Below, one piece after another: positions 8,347 through 16,074 of a stretch of 53,920 bases of DNA. The stretch is taken from contig USNG01000005.1 in the NCBI GenBank assembly GCA_900556025.1, forward strand, positions 1-53,920, written 5' to 3'. The notes under the pieces were generated by a model. The model was not told the DNA's origin. It made no database searches and saw only the letters and a program-made list of their open reading frames with translations. Source of the stretch: an uncultured Mycoplasmatota bacterium. GTDB taxonomy: Bacteria; Bacillota_I; Bacilli_A; RF39; UBA660. The translations under genes were made by a program, and so were the position numbers. Numbering within the stretch: position 1 is the stretch's first letter; each line of letters begins with the position of its first letter.

Positions 8347-9763
8347 TTTACCTAATACAGGTATTTCTTTAGATTCTCCAAGAATTAATGAAATGAATGA
8401 TTTCTTAAACATGATGCTTTCTATTGCTAAACAAAATAATACTAAATTATCAACTGATGATGTGTATTATTTGTTATCAAGAGTTAATATTAAAAAAAAT
8501 GATCATAATAAAAGAAAATCAATAGAAAATATATTTCATACATGGATTGAAAGATTTAGAAATATTCGTGGTGTAAGTGTTTTTCAATCTGAAGATTGGA
8601 AATATTTTTGTCAATTTACTAATAGAGCTGAATTATTAGATATAAGAGATATTAAAATGTATATTCCTATTGATTATGATCATTTAGCTAAAGGAGTTAA
8701 TGAATTATTTGGCTTTATGGCTTCACTAAATATGGCACATGCTTCAAAAGTAGGAATGGACTTAAGAAATGATAATGTTGTAATTAGATTGCCTATTGAG
8801 GATGTTGAAAATGCATATAGAATTATAGATTTTTGTAATAATAATAAATATATAAAAGCTGGATTGAATAAAACTAATCCATTTGTTCCTAATTATAATG
8901 GATTAGGTGTTATGTATGAAGAAGGTTTTTCATATAATCATGAAATGGCTAGTGGAATAGCAACTTTTATTAATAGAAATTTGTATAGAGATAGAGTTAG
9001 TATTGATGACTTTAATAAAGAATTTGATTCTTTGTTTAGAAATAATCAATATTATAATAGTATTAGAACTGCATATTCAGAAGCTGTTGGATTTAGTAGA
9101 GGTCAATTCCAAAAAGCAGGTAAGAATTATAATATAAGTTTTCAATTAACACCAGCTCAAAAAGAAAATATTTTTATGAAAGCTGTAACGGCTACATATT
9201 CTAAATATGGTATTGAACAAGTTAAATATGCTATATTGAAAGCAATAAATAGTGGTGATTATAGTTCTTTTACATCTAATCATGAAAATTTGAAAAGTAG
9301 ATTAAAGAATAATGTATCAAGTAGAGATATGTTTAATATGATTTATGATATTGTAGAAAAGAGAATTGGTAGAGTAGATGGCATTGATTTAGAAACATTA
9401 GTTAATAGATTTACTTCTTTGTCTTTTGGGAACTCTTTAGCGACTAGTTTAAATGCAGTATGTAATGTAACTCTTCAAAAATATGGTCCTGAACAATTAA
9501 GAAGAGCTTTAAATGATTTTTATCGTTATGGTGTAATTGAAAGATTTACACGAAGGTCTTTAAATCCTAATGATCCTACTAATTATCGTAAAATAATAAG
9601 TAACTTTGATAGATCATCTCTTATTAGTACTATTAAAAGTAATTTGCAAATTACGGGTGCTAATATTGAGTATATGAATGAAGAAGGACTTATAAATTTC
9701 TATGTTGATTATTTGTCTAATAGTAGGGAGTTACAAAATGGTGACAGAGGTCCAAGAAAATAA
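8339..9763 (+). CDS. Hypothetical protein, partner of the small acidic protein
   Basis: A 474-residue soluble protein beginning at ATG 8339 with GGAGG 9 nt upstream, inside the end of the preceding gene. The middle (about 110-230) contains KVGMDLRNDNVVIRL, NPFVPNYNGLG and FSYNHEMASG, which faintly recalls the HopA1-type effector domain pattern (PF17914); this is a weak memory-based resemblance and not a call. The C-terminal half (about 270-470) is mostly helical without motifs I know. No transmembrane segments or signal peptide. It ends in its own terminator, so the two-gene unit is self-contained. Confidence 0.7.
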   Translation: MNSLPNTGISLDSPRINEMNDFLNMMLSIAKQNNTKLSTDDVYYLLSRVNIKKNDHNKRKSIENIFHTWIERFRNIRGVSVFQSEDWKYFCQFTNRAELLDIRDIKMYIPIDYDHLAKGVNELFGFMASLNMAHASKVGMDLRNDNVVIRLPIEDVENAYRIIDFCNNNKYIKAGLNKTNPFVPNYNGLGVMYEEGFSYNHEMASGIATFINRNLYRDRVSIDDFNKEFDSLFRNNQYYNSIRTAYSEAVGFSRGQFQKAGKNYNISFQLTPAQKENIFMKAVTATYSKYGIEQVKYAILKAINSGDYSSFTSNHENLKSRLKNNVSSRDMFNMIYDIVEKRIGRVDGIDLETLVNRFTSLSFGNSLATSLNAVCNVTLQKYGPEQLRRALNDFYRYGVIERFTRRSLNPNDPTNYRKIISNFDRSSLISTIKSNLQITGANIEYMNEEGLINFYVDYLSNSRELQNGDRGPRK

Positions 9764-9777
9764 TTTCTTGGATTTTT
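9752..9777 (+). terminator. Intrinsic terminator
   Basis: CCAAGAAA / TTTCTTGG around the TAA stop, followed by ATTTTTT. Confidence 0.85.
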
Positions 9778-9787
9778 TCATTTTTTG

Positions 9788-9816
9788 TTGATAATCTAAA
9801 AAACATATAGTATAAT
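9788..9816 (+). promoter_or_regulatory. tRNA-Trp promoter
   Basis: TTGATA (9788-9793), 17-bp spacer, TATAAT (9811-9816), ending 12 nt before the mature tRNA. Confidence 0.8.
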
Positions 9817-9828
9817 TGTTTTTGTGCT

Positions 9829-9903
9829 AGGGGTATGGTGTCAGTGGTAGCATGCCGGTCTCCAAAACCGTTGGGGAGGGTTCGAGTCCTTCTACCCCTG
9901 CCA
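9829..9903 (+). tRNA. tRNA-Trp (anticodon CCA)
   Basis: 75 nt with a perfect 7-bp acceptor stem (AGGGGTA / TACCCCT), discriminator G, encoded CCA, TTCGAGT T-loop and anticodon loop CTCCAAA. The first pair of the anticodon stem is a C-T mismatch. A CCA anticodon reads only UGG, in agreement with TGA being a stop here. Confidence 0.95.
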
Positions 9904-9937
9904 TAGAGATATAGTCGAACATGATGTTCGTTAATGT

Positions 9938-9970
9938 AGACTTGATATAGATGTATCAAGTCTTTATTTT
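9938..9970 (+). terminator. Terminator after tRNA-Trp
   Basis: AGACTTGATA / TATCAAGTCT stem, 6-nt loop, then TTATTTT. Confidence 0.8.
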
Positions 9971-9988
9971 ATCTTTGGGGATTTATTT

Positions 9989-10257
9989 ATGAATTTTTTG
10001 GTATATTTATTTTTTGGTTTTTTAGAGCTAATGTAATAATGAGTAATCTAATAATTAGCGATAGTGGGAGCAGTATTAAACTATTCGTTTATTTTTGCTT
10101 TTTGCTTTTTATATTAGGTATGATATTAACTGGAGTTTATTAGTTTAATAATAAATTTAAAGAAAATAGAAAGATATTAATTGCTGTTTTATGTTGTTAT
10201 ATCTTGTCTATTTATATTTTACAATTCTTACCTTCAATTTTTTCTTTTAATTTTTAA
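9989..10257 (+). pseudogene. Decayed small two-helix membrane protein gene
   Basis: ATG 9989 has GGGGA 7 nt upstream and starts MNFLVYLFFGFLELM, then stops at 10034. Shifting to the +1 frame within this stretch restores a reading frame that passes through ATG 10039 and continues with one hydrophobic helix (FVYFCFLLFILGMILTGVY) to TAG 10141-10143. The same frame continues past the TAG with basic residues and a second hydrophobic helix to TAA 10255. One frameshift and one nonsense codon would explain the pattern. An alternative is two or three unrelated tiny membrane peptides. Nothing else is visible in this stretch. Confidence 0.4.
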
Positions 10258-10300
10258 TGTTTTGTGGTATAATATGTCTGAATTTTGAGGGGGTGTGATT

Positions 10301-10558
10301 ATGAATAATCCTTTTACTGTGAGTTTTCCTTATCCAGTTGGGACTTTTCTAGTTAAACGTGAAAATAATCAAAAACATGTTGATCAAATATTTAAATATG
10401 TTGTGCGTAGAAATGGAGTTAGTGCTATACTTGTTTTAGATGTAACTACTAAACCAACTATTAGTCGTGAAATTAGTCTTGAAGAATTAGAATCTAATTG
10501 GGTTCTTGATGATGGAAGATATAACGAAGAAGATGTTTCTGAAAGAAGATTTAGATAA
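10301..10558 (+). CDS. Small hypothetical protein
   Basis: An 85-residue soluble protein from ATG 10301, with GAGGGGG just upstream and an extended -10 (TGGTATAAT, ending at 10273) about 27 nt before it. The first two-thirds alternate short hydrophobic strands (FPYPVGTFLV, VSAILVLDV) as in a small beta domain; the last third is acidic. I do not recognise the family. A nearly identical promoter core (TTTTGTGGTATAATATG) precedes the gene at 14388. Confidence 0.6.
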   Translation: MNNPFTVSFPYPVGTFLVKRENNQKHVDQIFKYVVRRNGVSAILVLDVTTKPTISREISLEELESNWVLDDGRYNEEDVSERRFR

Positions 10559-10561
10559 TTA

Positions 10562-10591
10562 ATTATTAAAGAATTCTTTAATAATTTTTTT
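10562..10591 (+). terminator. Intrinsic terminator
   Basis: Perfect hairpin ATTATTAAAGAA / TTCTTTAATAAT followed by a T run. Confidence 0.8.
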
Positions 10592-10596
10592 ATAGT

Positions 10597-10631
10597 TTGA
10601 CAGCTGTTATACACTGTTATATAATGTTATA
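10597..10631 (+). promoter_or_regulatory. Promoter with three TGTTATA direct repeats (probable operator)
   Basis: Perfect TTGACA (10597-10602), 17-bp spacer, perfect TATAAT (10620-10625). The heptamer TGTTATA occurs at 10605-10611, 10615-10621 and 10625-10631, exactly 10 bp apart, covering the spacer, the -10 box and the start region. A site arranged along one face of the helix over the promoter suggests autorepression by the GntR protein encoded next. Confidence 0.75.
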
Positions 10632-10649
10632 TGTAATGAGGAGTATGTT

Positions 10650-11027
10650 ATGAATTTAATTATAAGTAATAATAGTTATACACCAATTTTTGAACAGATT
10701 AAAAATTCTATTATTGAACAAATAATGTCTAATGAATTAGAAGAAGATGAAAGTCTTCCATCTATTAGAAGCTTAGCTCAAGATTTAAGAATAAGTGTTA
10801 TGACAGTTAAAAAGGCATATGATGAGTTAGAAAATGAAGGCTATATAATTACTAAACAAGGAAAGGGTAGCTTTGTTGCTCCTAGAAATTTAGAATTGTC
10901 ACTTGAAAAAAAGCAAAAAGAGATAGAAGATTATATTAATAAAATAATAGATATATCTAAAAAATATAATATTGATAAAAAAGATATTATTGATACATTT
11001 GAGTATATTTGGGGTGAAGAAAAATGA
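10650..11027 (+). CDS. GntR family transcriptional regulator, YtrA type
   Basis: A 125-residue regulator: N-terminal winged helix-turn-helix (about 10-78; YTPIFEQIKN, LPSIRSLAQDL, MTVKKAYDELENEGYI, GKGSFV) and a short C-terminal helix pair for dimerisation, the size of the YtrA subfamily. YtrA-type proteins repress ABC transporter operons until wall-active agents are present. Here the gene overlaps an ABC ATPase gene by 4 nt and sits behind a strong promoter with a three-repeat operator. RBS GAGGAG is 6 nt before the ATG. Confidence 0.9.
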   Translation: MNLIISNNSYTPIFEQIKNSIIEQIMSNELEEDESLPSIRSLAQDLRISVMTVKKAYDELENEGYIITKQGKGSFVAPRNLELSLEKKQKEIEDYINKIIDISKKYNIDKKDIIDTFEYIWGEEK

Positions 11028-11881
11028 AAAATGTTATAGAAGTTAAAAAACTAAGGAAAAAATATAAGAATGGTTTTGAACTTGATTTAGATGAACTTAA
11101 AATACCATCTGGCTTAATTGTTGGTCTAATTGGAGAGAATGGAGTAGGAAAAACTACTTTTATAAAGAGTATTTTAAATATTATTAAAATTGATGAAGGC
11201 AATATTAAAATATTTAATAAAAATTATACTGATGAAAGTATTAAAAATGATATTGGTGTTGTTTTAGATGAATCATTTTTCCCTGAAGTGTTGAGTGCTA
11301 AAGATATTGATAAAATAATGTGTGGTATTTATAGTAGTTGGGATAGTGAGATGTTCTATAAATATATTAACGAATTTAAATTACAATTAGATAAGCCAAT
11401 TAAAGAACTATCTAAAGGTATGAAAAAGAAATTAGAGATTATTACTGCATTATCTCATAAACCTAAACTATTAATTTTAGATGAACCTACTAGTGGACTT
11501 GATCCAGTTGTGAGAAGTGAAATATTAGATCTATTCCTAAAATTTGTTGAAGATGAAGAACATACTATTTTATTATCTACTCATATAACAAGTGATTTAG
11601 AACAAATAGCTGATAAAATTATATTTATTAATAGAGGGAATATTATTTTAAATGAAAATAAAGATGATATTATTGATGATTATGGTATTTTAAAATGTGA
11701 TGAAAAATTATTTAATAAATTAGATAAAAAAGATATTTTAAGATATAGAAAAAATAAATATAGTTATGAAATATTAGTTAAAGATAAGAATGTTATTAAA
11801 AAGAAATATAAAAATTCTATTGTTGATAATATTACTTTAGATGAATTAATGTTACTTGTAATAAAGGGGGTAGAAAAATGA
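11024..11881 (+). CDS. ABC transporter ATP-binding protein (YtrB-like)
   Basis: A 285-residue ATPase with Walker A GENGVGKTT (about 37-45), ABC signature LSKGMKKK, Walker B LLILDEP and a switch His in LLSTHI. The C-terminal 60 residues are an extra domain, usual for export-type ATPases. It is the middle of a gntR-ATPase-permease operon with ATGA-type overlaps on both sides, so the three products should be made together. Substrate unknown; relatives export or sense cell-wall antibiotics. Confidence 0.92.
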   Translation: MKNVIEVKKLRKKYKNGFELDLDELKIPSGLIVGLIGENGVGKTTFIKSILNIIKIDEGNIKIFNKNYTDESIKNDIGVVLDESFFPEVLSAKDIDKIMCGIYSSWDSEMFYKYINEFKLQLDKPIKELSKGMKKKLEIITALSHKPKLLILDEPTSGLDPVVRSEILDLFLKFVEDEEHTILLSTHITSDLEQIADKIIFINRGNIILNENKDDIIDDYGILKCDEKLFNKLDKKDILRYRKNKYSYEILVKDKNVIKKKYKNSIVDNITLDELMLLVIKGVEK

Positions 11882-12510
11882 AAGGTTTAATTAAAAAAGA
11901 TTTATTAGTTGTAAGATCAAATGCTAAAATTTTATTTGTTATTTTAGTTGCATTGAGTTTATTAGCTATTAAAGATAATAGTTCTGATATTTTAGTTATT
12001 ATGCCTATATTTAGTATTATGATGTTTGTTTCTACTTTTAGTTATGACGAGTTTAATAAATTTAATACTTATGTTTCTGCTTTGCCTAATGGTAGAAAAG
12101 AGGCAGTTAAAGCTAAATATATTTCTACATTTATTGTTATATTATTTCTACTTGTTATATCATTTTTATTAGCTTTAGGTGTTGGTTATAGTAATAAATC
12201 TTTAGATATGAGTAATATAATTTCTACTTTAGTTGGTTCTGTATTTGCATGTGTAGTTGTTGTATCTTTATTATATCCTTTGATGTATAAATATGGAGCT
12301 ATGAACGGAAGACTAATAATATTTGGTTTGGTTATAGGAATAAGTATGATTGGTAGTGTATTATCAAGAATGATAAGTTTTGATAAAATTATTAATTATT
12401 TTGATTCTCTTGGTAATTTATTTTTTGTTATTACAATAATTATTTCTTTATTGATAATTATTATTTCATATTTTATATCTGTTAAAATTTATAAAAACAA
12501 AGAGTTTTAA
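11878..12510 (+). CDS. ABC-2 type permease of the YtrA-type operon
   Basis: A 210-residue protein with six predicted transmembrane helices, typical in size and order of the short ABC-2 permeases (ABC2_membrane_5 type) encoded after GntR/YtrA regulators. The conserved SYDEFNKFNTYVSALPNGR stretch between helices 2 and 3 is characteristic of this permease group. It overlaps the ATPase gene by 4 nt and ends at a shared terminator. Confidence 0.88.
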   Translation: MKGLIKKDLLVVRSNAKILFVILVALSLLAIKDNSSDILVIMPIFSIMMFVSTFSYDEFNKFNTYVSALPNGRKEAVKAKYISTFIVILFLLVISFLLALGVGYSNKSLDMSNIISTLVGSVFACVVVVSLLYPLMYKYGAMNGRLIIFGLVIGISMIGSVLSRMISFDKIINYFDSLGNLFFVITIIISLLIIIISYFISVKIYKNKEF

Positions 12511-12511
12511 A

Positions 12512-12538
12512 AAAGAAGTTAGGACACCTAACTTCTTT
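12512..12538. terminator. Bidirectional terminator
   Basis: AAAGAAGTTAGG / CCTAACTTCTTT with a 3-nt loop, placed between two convergent genes and overlapping the last base pairs of the minus-strand gene. Confidence 0.85.
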
Positions 12539-13802
12539 ACATTTTATCAACAAAATAATCTAATATTTTAATACTATCTTTATCCATTATTACTTCTGGA
12601 TGCCATTGTAATCCCACTATAAATTTTTTATTTGGATATTCTACACTTTCTATTACACCATCTTCACTATAAGAGGAAATAACTAAATCTTTTAATTCGT
12701 TATTTATGTATGAATGATGTACACTATTAACATTGATTTCTTTTTCTTTTAGAATTGATTTTAATAGTGTATTTTCTTTTATTTTAATTTTATGTGCATT
12801 TTTGATATTTGGTTTATAATGATCATTATTTGGTAGTGCAATAGTCATATCATATCTTTCTCTTTCTTTTGAGAACATACTGCACATTATTTGAAAACCT
12901 AAGCAAATTCCTAACAATGGTTTGTCATTTTTGATAGCATGGTTTATAACATATTCGTCTAAATTTTGATGATATGTACCTCCAGGAACTATAAAACCAT
13001 CACATTTATCTAAAACACAGTTTAATTTAACATTATCAAGTTTATCATCACCTCTAGTTATTTCTGTGTAAGTTCTTTCGTCTGTTGGCATAATTCCAAT
13101 CAATGCGACATTATCATATCTACTAAAGGCAGTTCTTACTTTTTCATAAAATTGTAATATACTTTGATTATCTTTATTCCAATATGATCTAGCTACTATT
13201 CCAATTATTTTCATATCTTTTTCTCTTAAATATTCTTTTAATTGACTAGCAGCTCTAAATCTATGTGATACGCTATTTTTTTCTTCACTAGTTGCGCTTC
13301 CGAATGTTTTATTTAAATCTTCAGATAAAAATATACAATCGTAGCCAAAAGATGTATCACCAACTTCATGATCAATAATTTTACCATAAGTTTTACCATC
13401 TACATGTTCATATGTACCATCTATGTGATAAAGAACCATAGTACAATTAAAATAAGCTGTTTTATCTTTACCTTCTAAATCTTTTATTAATTTATCTCTA
13501 TTTGCTTTATCATTATGATTTTCACTATATCTAGCACTGTAAATACCAGGTTTACCATCTAATGCTTCACAACAAAGACCACTATCATCTGATAAAACAT
13601 CATAATCTAATCCTTTATCTTTTATAAATTCACTTATCGTTTTAGCTTTAATTAGTGCATTTTCTAAAAAAGTAGTTCCATCTTCAATTATTTCTTTATC
13701 AAATCCAATTTGTTCCATTGTGATTATTTCTTGATTATTTAGTATTTGACTTATTTCTGTTATTTTATGTTTATTGTTTGAAGCTAATACTATTTTTTTC
13801 AT
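12537..13802 (-). CDS. Fused XTP/dITP pyrophosphatase (RdgB/HAM1) and class I glutamine amidotransferase-like hydrolase
   Basis: A 421-residue two-domain protein. Residues 1-193 are RdgB/HAM1 (IVLASNNKHKITEI, SDDSGL, GKPGIYSARY), which clears non-canonical purine triphosphates. Residues 197-421 are a peptidase C26/GATase1 domain like gamma-glutamyl-GABA hydrolases: GFIVPGG, nucleophile Cys 300 in GICLG, and HPE (401-403). No separate synthase subunit is present, so hydrolysis of a gamma-glutamyl compound is likeliest. A Met (197) sits exactly at the junction, hinting that two genes merged by losing a stop codon. Start 13802 is preceded by GGTGA 5 nt upstream and TATAAT; an in-frame ATG four codons earlier overlaps that site. 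Confidence 0.85.
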   Translation of the reverse strand: MKKIVLASNNKHKITEISQILNNQEIITMEQIGFDKEIIEDGTTFLENALIKAKTISEFIKDKGLDYDVLSDDSGLCCEALDGKPGIYSARYSENHNDKANRDKLIKDLEGKDKTAYFNCTMVLYHIDGTYEHVDGKTYGKIIDHEVGDTSFGYDCIFLSEDLNKTFGSATSEEKNSVSHRFRAASQLKEYLREKDMKIIGIVARSYWNKDNQSILQFYEKVRTAFSRYDNVALIGIMPTDERTYTEITRGDDKLDNVKLNCVLDKCDGFIVPGGTYHQNLDEYVINHAIKNDKPLLGICLGFQIMCSMFSKERERYDMTIALPNNDHYKPNIKNAHKIKIKENTLLKSILKEKEINVNSVHHSYINNELKDLVISSYSEDGVIESVEYPNKKFIVGLQWHPEVIMDKDSIKILDYFVDKM

Positions 13803-13904
13803 ATACATCACCAAAATTATTATACATTAATTTTAGTGAAATAAAAAGCATTCAACATATTCTATACATTCTTAGTTTATGATAAAATATTTATTGTGAT
13901 ATTT

Positions 13905-14312
13905 ATGAAAATGATTAAATGGGAATATAGTAAAAAACTTAATGATAAAGATGCAATAGATAAATTTGAAAAGAAATATTCTATAGAGTTTCCATCATAT
14001 TTAAAGAAAATAATGAGTGAGAATAATGGTGGATTTCCAACTCCATACGTATGTACTTTATATGATGAAGAAGAAAATGACTTTAATAAATTATTGTCTT
14101 TTAATGAGGATGATGATGATAGTATTTTTGATGTAGCTGATTATTTTATACCTAAAGGTTATATACCATTTGGATGTGATTCTTACAATGGTTACTATTG
14201 TATACATGAAAATTATGTAGTTTATATTAATTTTTTAAATGATAATATTGACTTAAATGATGAATATATTCTTGCAGAAAGTGTAGAAGAGTTTTTTGAT
14301 AGTCTACATTAG
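13905..14312 (+). CDS. SMI1/KNR4 (SUKH) family protein
   Basis: A 135-residue acidic protein. IKWEYSKKLNDKDAIDKFEKKYSIEFP, the LKKIMSENNGG stretch and the later YIPFGCDSYNGYYC match the SUKH fold pattern. SUKH proteins are frequent immunity proteins for secreted nuclease toxins, but also occur alone. No toxin gene lies next to it, so immunity is unproven. ATG 13905 is preceded by GTGA; a GTG at 13896 is the alternative start. Confidence 0.8.
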   Translation: MKMIKWEYSKKLNDKDAIDKFEKKYSIEFPSYLKKIMSENNGGFPTPYVCTLYDEEENDFNKLLSFNEDDDDSIFDVADYFIPKGYIPFGCDSYNGYYCIHENYVVYINFLNDNIDLNDEYILAESVEEFFDSLH

Positions 14313-14325
14313 TGTGGACTTTTTT
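14301..14325 (+). terminator. Intrinsic terminator
   Basis: AGTCTACA / TGTGGACT, with the gene's stop codon in the loop, followed by TTTTT. Confidence 0.75.
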
Positions 14326-14334
14326 AGTGTTTTG

Positions 14335-14343
14335 TGGTATAAT
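14335..14343 (+). promoter_or_regulatory. Extended -10 promoter
   Basis: TGGTATAAT, an extended -10 box, within TTTTGTGGTATAATATG. The same string occurs before the gene at 10301. No good -35 box is visible, as expected for extended -10 promoters. Confidence 0.6.
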
Positions 14344-14387
14344 ATGTTCACTTTTTAAAGGGGTAAAAATAATAAAATGGGGGAGCA

Positions 14388-15806
14388 ATGGAAAATATAT
14401 TTGAAGTAAAAAGTAGTAATAAAAATTTAGATAATATTTTATCAAACCAAATTTATTATTATTTAAGTTCTAATTCTATGATACCAGAAGGTTTAATAAC
14501 TCATATTTTTGAACTAGCTAAAAGTGGATTCAAAGATAATTTATTTACTAACTTTTATGGTTTAATAAAAGAATATAAAAATATGCTTGAAGTTGCTTTA
14601 CAAAATGGCAAAAATGATGAATGGACTAGAAATTATATTAGTTCTTTAATAAAGATAATAGACTTTTATATTAAAGATATTGATTATGAAAATAAATTAA
14701 AAAATGAATTATCTAAGTTTGATAATAGAGTATTAAGTATTAGAGATGTTGAAGATTTAGGTTTTATTATTAATTATAGTTTAACAACTATTCCACAAGA
14801 ATATATACTTTTATATTTAAGAAATGTTATTTATTATCATAAAGATATGTCAACTAATTTAGCAAGAAAAATAGTAATTGATTTTGTTAGTAATTATGCA
14901 ATTCAAAATAATACTAAATGTAATGTTGCGTTTAGAAGTAGAAATGATGTATGTGGTTATTATCGTGAACATGTTGTTTCTATATCTACATCTTTAATTG
15001 ATGATTTTAGTGATTATCCATATAGTGGTTCATGCTTGTTATTTAATACTATATTTCATGAATTTGAACATTTATTTCAATCTGAAAGATTACATACTAA
15101 AGTATATCCTAGTTATGATGAGATAGTGTTTTTTAAAGATTTTTTACTTTCATATACTAATATGAATTATTATAATGGTAATTATCCATATATACTTTTT
15201 GAATTATATGCAAGAATTAAAGCTGATAGAATTAATAGAGAATTTATTGATTATTTAGGTGCATATTATATGGTTGATAAGTATAATGCTGAGAATGATA
15301 TTAATAGACATAATTCTAGAGGTAGAGTAGCAAATGGTAGATTAGTTGATATTGATGTTTTGTTTGATGAGAATATAAGTGAAATAATAAAGTATGTTAG
15401 GAATAGTAGAAAGAGATTTCCATTTTTAAGTTTAATATATGATAGTCATGGAAAGAGAAGAACATCTTATAAATTATTTAGAGATAGAAATGCATTAAAG
15501 AAAGCTTTAGATTCTGGTGATGATAGAGAAGAAATATCTAAGCTTATTGAAGAAATAAATGTTATATTAGATAATCAAGTATTATCTAGCGAGAATGCTC
15601 TTAGAGATAGTGAAGAAATATTAGAACATTGTGGTGATAATGCTGAAATGATTGAGTATGCTTTGAGACTTAAAAGATTGGCTACTTCTAAACCAAGTAT
15701 TATTGAAACAATATCTAGAGTAACAAATTATAATTCATGTTTGTCTAATGAACCATCTAAAAAACATGAAAGAAAATTAACAGATTCTACAAAACTTAAT
15801 TTATAG
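14388..15806 (+). CDS. Hypothetical protein with HExxH (zincin-like) motif
   Basis: A 472-residue soluble protein, mostly helical. TIFHEFEHLFQSE (HEFEH at 224-228) is a zinc-protease HExxH site in the usual helical context, and Glu 272 in FELYARIKAD could be the third ligand of a gluzincin. I do not recognise the family; the C-terminal third is charged and helical. There is no signal peptide, so it would act in the cytoplasm. RBS GGGGGAG 3-5 nt before the ATG and a separate promoter make it a single-gene unit. The next gene is 327 bp away. Confidence 0.7.
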   Translation: MENIFEVKSSNKNLDNILSNQIYYYLSSNSMIPEGLITHIFELAKSGFKDNLFTNFYGLIKEYKNMLEVALQNGKNDEWTRNYISSLIKIIDFYIKDIDYENKLKNELSKFDNRVLSIRDVEDLGFIINYSLTTIPQEYILLYLRNVIYYHKDMSTNLARKIVIDFVSNYAIQNNTKCNVAFRSRNDVCGYYREHVVSISTSLIDDFSDYPYSGSCLLFNTIFHEFEHLFQSERLHTKVYPSYDEIVFFKDFLLSYTNMNYYNGNYPYILFELYARIKADRINREFIDYLGAYYMVDKYNAENDINRHNSRGRVANGRLVDIDVLFDENISEIIKYVRNSRKRFPFLSLIYDSHGKRRTSYKLFRDRNALKKALDSGDDREEISKLIEEINVILDNQVLSSENALRDSEEILEHCGDNAEMIEYALRLKRLATSKPSIIETISRVTNYNSCLSNEPSKKHERKLTDSTKLNL

Positions 15807-15807
15807 A

Positions 15808-15835
15808 TTGACAAAATAAAAAAATAGTGTATAAT
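15808..15835 (+). promoter_or_regulatory. Strong promoter of the ABC exporter leader
   Basis: Perfect TTGACA (15808-15813), 16-bp spacer, perfect TATAAT (15830-15835), two bases after the previous stop codon. Confidence 0.85.
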
Positions 15836-15839
15836 TTTA

Positions 15840-15937
15840 GGCAAGTGAGGAGATATAAGAATAGTCGAGCTATCTCGGGATAAACCTACACGTCATTTAA
15901 GCACGGAGTCACTAATTAGTTGACTTTGTGCTTTTTT
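15840..15937 (+). ncRNA. Unassigned structured leader RNA, module 1, ending in a terminator
   Basis: From the predicted transcription start to the T run is about 97 nt without a usable ORF. Visible pairing: AAGTGA with TCATTT as an outer helix, GAGATA with TATCTC inside it, then an 11-bp terminator stem. GC content is higher than in the surrounding intergenic DNA. The conserved cores of T-box, SAM, purine, glycine, lysine, guanidine-I, fluoride and yybP-ykoY elements were not found by eye. It could be a riboswitch or attenuator for the downstream exporter, or a free small RNA. Confidence 0.55.
15901..15937 (+). terminator. First leader terminator
   Basis: GCACGGAGTCA / TGACTTTGTGC, 11 bp with two G-U pairs, 9-nt loop, then six T. 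It lies about 200 nt before the first exporter gene, so transcription must pass it. Confidence 0.85.
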
Positions 15938-15979
15938 CGTCTTTTTAATAGAGTCAACAAATATGAAAGGAGAATGTTT

Positions 15980-16048
15980 ATGTTAAAAGATTTATATGTT
16001 GAATGCGTAAGCGTTCTTGTCATGTTATTAACAGCTATGAAATCTTAA
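15980..16048 (+). CDS. Putative 22-residue leader peptide
   Basis: ATG 15980 has AAAGGAG at 15966-15972, 7 nt upstream, as good as any site in the window. The peptide starts MLKDLYVECVSV and continues hydrophobically to LLTAMKS. Its position between two terminators and before exporter genes is typical of translated attenuation leaders, such as those for drug-responsive pumps. It could also be a real small membrane peptide, or a chance ORF in a structured RNA. Confidence 0.5.
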   Translation: MLKDLYVECVSVLVMLLTAMKS

Positions 16049-16074
16049 AATATGAATGAATATTTGTTACTTTT

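Noticed and set aside
9717..9959. Minus-strand 80-codon ORF
   Set aside because: It runs antisense across tRNA-Trp and the end of a plus-strand gene and has no RBS or family match.
10605..10631. TGTTATA repeats as a CRISPR array or plasmid iterons
   Set aside because: Units are 7 bp with 3-bp gaps and lie within a promoter; there are no spacers, cas genes or replication gene.
15840..15937. Leader module 1 as T-box, guanidine-I, fluoride or SRP RNA
   Set aside because: The T-box TGG bulge sequence and the conserved cores of the other classes are missing.
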